A stretch of 41,270 bases of DNA, from positions 1 to 41,270 of the forward strand of contig JAJFGA010000014.1 in assembly GCA_021776375.1 (NCBI GenBank), written 5' to 3'. This stretch comes from Hyphococcus sp. (GTDB lineage: Bacteria > Pseudomonadota > Alphaproteobacteria > Caulobacterales > Parvularculaceae). The position numbers were made by a program, and so were the translations under genes. How positions within the stretch are numbered: the first letter of the stretch is position 1; the number at the start of each line of letters is the position of its first letter. This document shows positions 36,099-41,270 of this stretch, one piece after another. Under the pieces are notes generated by a model, which was given only the letters and a program-made list of their open reading frames with translations, ran no database searches and had not been told where the DNA came from.

Positions 36099-36767
36099 TT
36101 AGGCTGGCCCCCTTAAAGCGCGAATGTTGGCGGCGTAACTGTCGGCCCCGCCGCGAAACACCGCCGAGCCAGCGACCAGCACATCAGCGCCCGCCGCGAT
36201 CGCCTGTGGCGCGGTCTGCGGGTCAACGCCGCCATCGACCTCAAGCATAATATCTTTGCCGCTGCGGTTAATCAGCGCCCGGAGCAACTCGATTTTTTTC
36301 AGTTGCGAGGAAATAAACTTCTGGCCGCCAAACCCTGGATTGACCGACATCACCAGCACCAGATCCAACTCCTCAAGCACCGGCTCCAGCACTGACGCCG
36401 GGGTCGCCGGATTAAGCGCGGCGCCGGCTTTAGCCCCCGTCGCTTTGATGCTCTGAAGCGTGCGGTGCAGATGCGGGCCGGCTTCCGGGTGCACGGTTAA
36501 AATATTAGCGCCAGCCTCGGCAAACGCCTCGATATAGGGGTCCGCCGGCGACAGCATCAGATGCACGTCGAAAGGCAGTTTGGTCGCCGGGCGAATAGCC
36601 GCCACCACCGCCGGTCCGATGGTGAGGTTGGGCGTAAAATGCCCGTCCATCACATCGATATGGATAAAATCGGCGCCGGCGGTTGTCACCGCCTCAACTT
36701 CGGCGCCCAGGCGGGCAAAATCTGCAGCGAGAATGGACGGGGCAATACGCAAAGGGTTCATGGCCAT
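36099..36767 (-). CDS. rpe: Ribulose-phosphate 3-epimerase
   Basis: Interconverts ribulose 5-phosphate and xylulose 5-phosphate in the pentose phosphate pathway. It is a TIM barrel of about 222 residues. Seen are [17 protein letters not shown], the metal/acid motif [51 protein letters not shown], and [13 protein letters not shown] with the second catalytic Asp. The frame opens further up (TTG 36797, ATG 36791), but the family begins near ATG 36767 or 36761. No strong ribosome-binding site. It is first in the row leading to purH. Confidence 0.95.
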   Translation of the reverse strand: MAMNPLRIAPSILAADFARLGAEVEAVTTAGADFIHIDVMDGHFTPNLTIGPAVVAAIRPATKLPFDVHLMLSPADPYIEAFAEAGANILTVHPEAGPHLHRTLQSIKATGAKAGAALNPATPASVLEPVLEELDLVLVMSVNPGFGGQKFISSQLKKIELLRALINRSGKDIMLEVDGGVDPQTAPQAIAAGADVLVAGSAVFRGGADSYAANIRALRGPA

Positions 36768-36823
36768 GACGTATCGTGATGCGGCTTTCATGCGCAAGAA
36801 TCAGGGCGATGAAATCGCCATTA

Positions 36824-36858
36824 ATTTGAAAAGAATAAACCCCGCCCGAAGGCGGGGT
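36824..36858 (-). terminator. Intrinsic terminator, minus strand
   Basis: On the minus strand ACCCCGCC-TTCG-GGCGGGGT (36858-36839) forms a perfect 8-bp stem with a stable TTCG loop, followed by TTTATTCTTTTC. It ends the transcript of the hypothetical membrane protein (37010-37552) and lies upstream of rpe. Confidence 0.85.
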
Positions 36859-37009
36859 CTATTCAGGGGGCGTCGTGCAAGGGACAGTGCGGGGACGAAA
36901 ATGTAGGCCGGAACCTATTGTCTCTGGTGTCGATATTTAGATAGCGGGTGAATGGGGCGGAAATAAGACTATTCATCCGAAATCAGTCTTAATTACATGA
37001 TGTTATTGG

Positions 37010-37552
37010 TTAATTTCTGTTTACCCTATCTGTTGTGCGGACCTTTACAGGCTTTCTTTTCAAAGACATGCGCGCCTTCATCAGGCCATAGGCGCTAATC
37101 CCGGCAATGGCCGCGCCGGCAATAAGCCCGCCGATCCACTCAATATCGTAAAGCCCGACGCCGGTGAGCGCGAATAGAGCGAGCCCGGCGATGAGCGCGC
37201 CAAAGCGCAAGGGCGAGGCGACCACGCGCACTGCTGCTTTCACCACATCGCCGGTGACTTCCGCGGCTTTGGTTGCGGTCTGCCTGGCGGCGCGGACGAT
37301 TTTCTTCGCGCCTATCAGTTTGATTAACCCTGCCAGCACGCCGGCAGCGGCTACAATCCAGGCGATACGGCGCGCCGGGCTCATCGCCTGGCTGTCGCCA
37401 TCATCGCCCGTCGCGGTAATCGATGCTTCCACCACCGCCGGATAGGCCGCGGCGTCAAAGTCGCCAGCATGCGCCGGCGCTAAGGCCGCAACAGAGGCCA
37501 GCAACGAGCCCGCCGCCAGCATCGCCGTCTTTGCCTTGCGCGTGGTTTCCAT
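37010..37552 (-). CDS. Hypothetical exported/membrane protein
   Basis: Not recognised. The 180-residue protein has a clear signal peptide (METTRKAKTAMLAAGSLL..., cut likely after AHA at about 29). A short acidic part (about 30-58) follows, then hydrophobic segments at about 64-83, 115-134 and 136-155. A basic amphipathic stretch (KKIVRAARQTATKAAEVTGDVVKAAVRVV, in part 83-110) and a basic tail are also present. ATG 37552 follows AGGAG at 7 bases, which supports a real gene. It is divergent from the aldo/keto reductase gene and has its own terminator at 36824-36858. Confidence 0.75.
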   Translation of the reverse strand: METTRKAKTAMLAAGSLLASVAALAPAHAGDFDAAAYPAVVEASITATGDDGDSQAMSPARRIAWIVAAAGVLAGLIKLIGAKKIVRAARQTATKAAEVTGDVVKAAVRVVASPLRFGALIAGLALFALTGVGLYDIEWIGGLIAGAAIAGISAYGLMKARMSLKRKPVKVRTTDRVNRN

Positions 37553-37668
37553 AGCCGCTCCTGAAACTGCCTGGCGTAAAGGTGGTGTGCCTGCCCGCCT
37601 GTTTCAACCGATTGTCTTTCGCACCCACCCGCGCCATTACACCGGCTCAGTTTTGCACGGAGCCAAGC

Positions 37669-38712
37669 ATGGAAAAACGCCGCCTCGGACGCACCGATCT
37701 GGAGGTTCCGGCGCTTTGCCTCGGAACGATGATGTTTGGCGATCAGATTTCCGAAGCTGACGGGTTTGCGCAGATGGACGCTTGCCTTGATCGCGGGATT
37801 AATTTCTTCGACACCGCCGAGCTCTACACCGTGCCGCCAAAGCCGGAGACGCAAGGAGAATCCGAACGCATTGTCGGGCGCTGGATGGCGGCGAAGAAAA
37901 ATCGCAGCCATATGATCATCGCCACAAAAGTCACCGGCCGCTCGCCAATGAAATGGATACGCGACGGCAAAGAAACCCGCCTCACCCGCGAGCAGATATT
38001 TCAGGCGGTCGATCGCAGCCTTGAAAATCTGCAAACCGATTATATTGACCTTTACCAGCTGCACTGGCCGGAGCGGGGTTTGCAAAACTTTGGCGGCATC
38101 CGCACGGGCTATGTCCACTACGAAGACAAGGGCGTTCCGTTTGGAGAAACGCTCGCCGCCCTTGGCGAGCTCGTCAAGGGCGGGAAGATTCGCCACATCG
38201 GCGTTTCCAACGAAAGCCCTTATGGCGTGATGTCTTTCCTGCGCGAGGCGCAAACCCAGGACCTGCCGCGCATCGCCTCGATCCAGAACGCCTTTAACCT
38301 GATTAACCGCACCTTTGAGAGCGGCCTTGCGGAAATCGCGCTGGAAGAACAAGTGAGCCTGCTCGCCTATTCGCCCATCGCCCAAGGCGCGCTCACCGGC
38401 AAATATCTCGACGGCGCGTTGCCCAAAGGCTCGCGCGGTGAGTTGTTCAACCGCATGAGCCGCTATGAAACCCCGCAAGCTGAACAAGCGATCCGCGGAT
38501 ACGTCAAACTTGCCGAGAAATTTGGCGTTCACGCCGCGGCTTTGGCGATGCAGTTCGTCGCCACCCGGCCGTTTACGACATCGACGATTTTCGGCGCCAA
38601 TGGCATGGACCAGCTTGAGATTATCTTCTCCTCGCTTGAGGCGAAGTGGACCGACGAAATGGAGCGCGCGGTGAACGCGCTGCATGGGAGTATCCAAAAC
38701 CCCTGCCCTTAG
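37669..38712 (+). CDS. Aldo/keto reductase, Tas-like
   Basis: NADPH-dependent reductase of 347 residues, almost exactly the length of E. coli Tas and similar throughout (LGTMMFGDQISEADGFAQMD, AELYTVPPKPETQGESE, IRHIGVSNESPYGVM, QGALTGKYLDGALPKG). The catalytic tetrad is Asp48, Tyr53, Lys87 and His132. ATG 37669 has GGAG (37659-37662) at good spacing; the frame open to 37582 adds unrelated residues. Substrate unknown. KidO, a cell-division protein of Caulobacter, also has an aldo/keto reductase fold, but nothing here shows this is KidO. Confidence 0.94.
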   Translation: MEKRRLGRTDLEVPALCLGTMMFGDQISEADGFAQMDACLDRGINFFDTAELYTVPPKPETQGESERIVGRWMAAKKNRSHMIIATKVTGRSPMKWIRDGKETRLTREQIFQAVDRSLENLQTDYIDLYQLHWPERGLQNFGGIRTGYVHYEDKGVPFGETLAALGELVKGGKIRHIGVSNESPYGVMSFLREAQTQDLPRIASIQNAFNLINRTFESGLAEIALEEQVSLLAYSPIAQGALTGKYLDGALPKGSRGELFNRMSRYETPQAEQAIRGYVKLAEKFGVHAAALAMQFVATRPFTTSTIFGANGMDQLEIIFSSLEAKWTDEMERAVNALHGSIQNPCP

Positions 38713-38790
38713 AGCGTGTTCACAAAAAGTGTTGGCGGTTTTTGGGTTCGAGTGAGGCGAGGATGCGCCGAACGCGACCACTAAAGAGTC

Positions 38791-38833
38791 TAGACTGCGT
38801 TCCCGATTCGACAAAAAGTGAACGCAGTCTAGG
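38791..38833. repeat. 13-bp inverted repeat
   Basis: CTAGACTGCGTTC (38791-38803) and GAACGCAGTCTAG (38821-38833) are exact inverse copies around a 17-base loop with AAAAAGT. It lies 78 bases after the aldo/keto reductase stop. No T run follows, so it is more likely a mobile-element remnant or a binding site than a terminator. Confidence 0.7.
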
Positions 38834-39093
38834 CTTTCTTGAACATTACGGTTTCGGCGCCGTTGGTGGGCCTTCGCGCTTAATGTGAGCCTTGTAACCA
38901 CGGGGCCTGTAGCCGAATCTTGTCCAACATTTTCACTTAGCATCACCGCCTTCATTGATGGCGATGACAGCGCCTGCCGCCGAGATGTCATTACCCACTG
39001 CACTCAGTTTGCTCCTTTGCCGCAATTTCCGAATCTCAGAAGAACGGTTGTGACACCATCGCTCCTTCATTCCGACTGTTTGGAAGTAGTATA

Positions 39094-39200
39094 AGGCCGC
39101 TGGAATCGGTGAGGATAACTTTTCACCGAATATGGGTTTCATGGCCAACGACCCTCTCTGAGTTGTATTTTTTGAGATTCAATTCGTGTGGGGGTTGTGC
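39094..39200 (+). repeat. Dispersed 107-bp element, copy 2
   Basis: Inverse partner of 15544-15650; about 79 of 107 positions agree without gaps. Its conserved core begins GTGAGGATAACTTTTCACC at 39109 and ends GGTTGTGC at 39200. The GANTC site is GATTC here. It lies between the convergent aldo/keto reductase and pobA genes. Confidence 0.75.
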
Positions 39201-39245
39201 GGATTGGGCCGGTTTGAGCTTACTCAGACCCTCGCCGCAGCATCC

Positions 39246-39383
39246 ACCTCCCCCTTGAGGGGAGGTAAAAAATTATTCGCATTTTTGGGTGGGGGTCACG
39301 GCGATGCGTAACCGTCGGCATTTGCAGAAAAGGCGCCCCCCCTCCCGAAATCAAAGATTTCGACCTCCCCTCAAGGGGGAGGT
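39246..39383. repeat. Pair of REP-like palindromes in inverted orientation
   Basis: CCTCCCCCTTGAGGGGAGG (39247-39265) and its exact reverse complement CCTCCCCTCAAGGGGGAGG (39364-39382), each flanked by A and T, enclose about 96 bases. Each is itself a near-perfect hairpin. Such C-rich palindromes are common intergenic REP/MITE-like elements in alphaproteobacteria. The first is followed by AAAAAAT, the second preceded by CGAAATCAAAGATTTCG. Confidence 0.8.
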
Positions 39384-39461
39384 TAATCCCTCGGTCTAAT
39401 ACCGAAGGGACGAAGAGGCTCTGCGAACCACGAGCCACGCGTGCATTTTAAACCCACGCCC

Positions 39462-40673
<1,212 letters not shown>

Positions 40674-40822
40674 TCATCTCGCCCGTATGCGCGCGTAAGA
40701 ATTTGCGCGTCGAACTTTGCCTGCCCCATCCATAGCGCACCGACAGCAGCAAAACCGAATTCGTTTCGCTGACAGCCTATTCAATTTGGGAATATTGCTG
40801 GTTCAGATTTTTTGCGCGGCGT

Positions 40823-41270
40823 CTACGCAGCATCTGGGCGGTGCGTTTTTAAAAGCTCCATAAATCTTTTTTGCGCCCGCGTCGGCGCCCAGTCGCGCCG
40901 CACCGTTTCGGCGATGTCACGCGCGACATTGACTTGCGGATGCGGCAGCGCTGTTAACAGCCTCGCTTCAATTTCATAATGCGCCTGATGCGGCGACAAC
41001 AACGTCACGGCGTCGCTCTCCAACAGCAATCCGCGGATAGCTGCGAATGAATTGCATTCTATGGTCTGCGCCGGCGCGCCCGTCCGTTTGGTTTTAAACA
41101 ACTCGTCAAACCGCGCCCGCAACGGCGCGCCGGCGCGCGCGACAATCCATGGGTAATGCGCCAGCTCCTTCGGTGTTGCGGATTTTTTCTTCGCCAGCGG
41201 ATGGCCCCGGCGCATCATAATCGCCAGCGGGTCTTTAAATAACGCCTCCTGAACGACATCGTCGATCGGC
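40823..41270 (-). CDS. LysR-type transcriptional regulator, partial
   Basis: C-terminal part of a LysR-family regulator; the N-terminus with the helix-turn-helix lies beyond the window edge. About 148 residues are seen, open to 41270. The substrate-binding domain half shows DPLAIMMRRGHPLAKKK, PWIVARAGAPLRARFDELF, LESDAVTLLSPHQAHYEIE, and a late DWAPTRAQKRFMELL. It lies 179 bases upstream of pobA in the same direction, so it may control pobA, but divergent placement is more usual for such regulators. The inducer is unknown. Confidence 0.88.
   Translation of the reverse strand, partial: PIDDVVQEALFKDPLAIMMRRGHPLAKKKSATPKELAHYPWIVARAGAPLRARFDELFKTKRTGAPAQTIECNSFAAIRGLLLESDAVTLLSPHQAHYEIEARLLTALPHPQVNVARDIAETVRRDWAPTRAQKRFMELLKTHRPDAA

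Larger units (their letters stand above)
38713..39461. other. 750-base repeat-rich non-coding stretch
   Basis: No convincing gene. It contains, in order, a 13-bp inverted repeat (38791-38833), an unexplained part (38834-39093), copy 2 of the 107-bp dispersed element (39094-39200), and a pair of GC-rich palindromes in inverted orientation (39246-39383). Next come a small inverted repeat CGAAATC/GATTTCG (39345-39361) and one around CTCGGT/ACCGAAG (39391-39407). It looks like a landing or decay site for mobile small elements. Confidence 0.6.

Noticed and set aside
36989..37025. Possible CtrA half-sites (TTAA-N7-TTAC) near 37011
   Set aside because: It is one base off consensus and lies at the 3' end of a gene, with no promoter function expected.
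37480..39003. 507-residue open frame on the minus strand
   Set aside because: It is antisense to the Tas-like reductase and crosses the repeat-rich gap and the divergent promoter; no recognisable protein.
38933..39148. 71-residue minus-strand frame and similar short peptide at copy 1 (PIFGEKLSS shared)
   Set aside because: The shared peptide comes from the shared 107-bp element; the frames differ outside it and copy 1 has no start, so a protein is not supported.

Overview
The window reads as a GC-rich alphaproteobacterial chromosome, most likely from the Caulobacterales/Parvularculales side of the class. The main reasons are a DivL-type pseudo-kinase (tyrosine at the HisKA phospho-acceptor position) close to ahcY, a perfect CtrA box (TTAA-N7-TTAAC), a very large NAD-dependent glutamate dehydrogenase of the GdhZ type, a parvulin gene divergent from secA, and a Flp pilin gene. 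The taxonomic placement is inferred from gene content and order, not from a search. No tRNA, rRNA, CRISPR array, intact insertion sequence or prophage gene was found. Almost the whole window is dense chromosomal core.

Left part (1-9740): lysC and ubiG are divergent. A gene for an unrecognised protein with 19-residue GDD repeats and a cyclic-nucleotide-gated patatin-type lipase gene follow on the minus strand. Then comes the minus-strand row comF, grxC, nitrilase, DUF1178, and a convergent pair of a NDUFAF5-like methyltransferase and a mutT/Flp-pilin unit. Middle part (9945-21067): a membrane-anchored parvulin is divergent from secA. After a GST-like protein come a class III sirtuin coupled to a DUF1993 gene, a low-molecular-weight tyrosine phosphatase, ThpR, an SDR/epimerase, a DUF6491 secreted protein and ahcY, which has a strong palindrome at its promoter and a textbook terminator.

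Right part (21284-41270): a TonB-like protein, divL, a TPR protein, a candidate small RNA, then a six-helix membrane protein behind a CtrA box, followed by the 1631-residue glutamate dehydrogenase. On the minus strand rpe, a heparinase II/III-like gene, a CapD-like dehydratase and purH form a tight row. A hypothetical membrane protein is divergent from a Tas-like aldo/keto reductase. A 750-base non-coding stretch full of repeats precedes pobA and the end of a LysR-type regulator gene cut by the window edge.

The most unusual items are: the 57-bp/19-residue repeat protein; a ~107-bp element present twice in inverted orientation (15544-15650 and 39094-39200, about 74 % identical by eye, both in intergenic spaces); a three-hairpin candidate small RNA at 25544-25652; the CtrA box upstream of the membrane protein/glutamate dehydrogenase pair; and a ~43-residue insertion in SecA.
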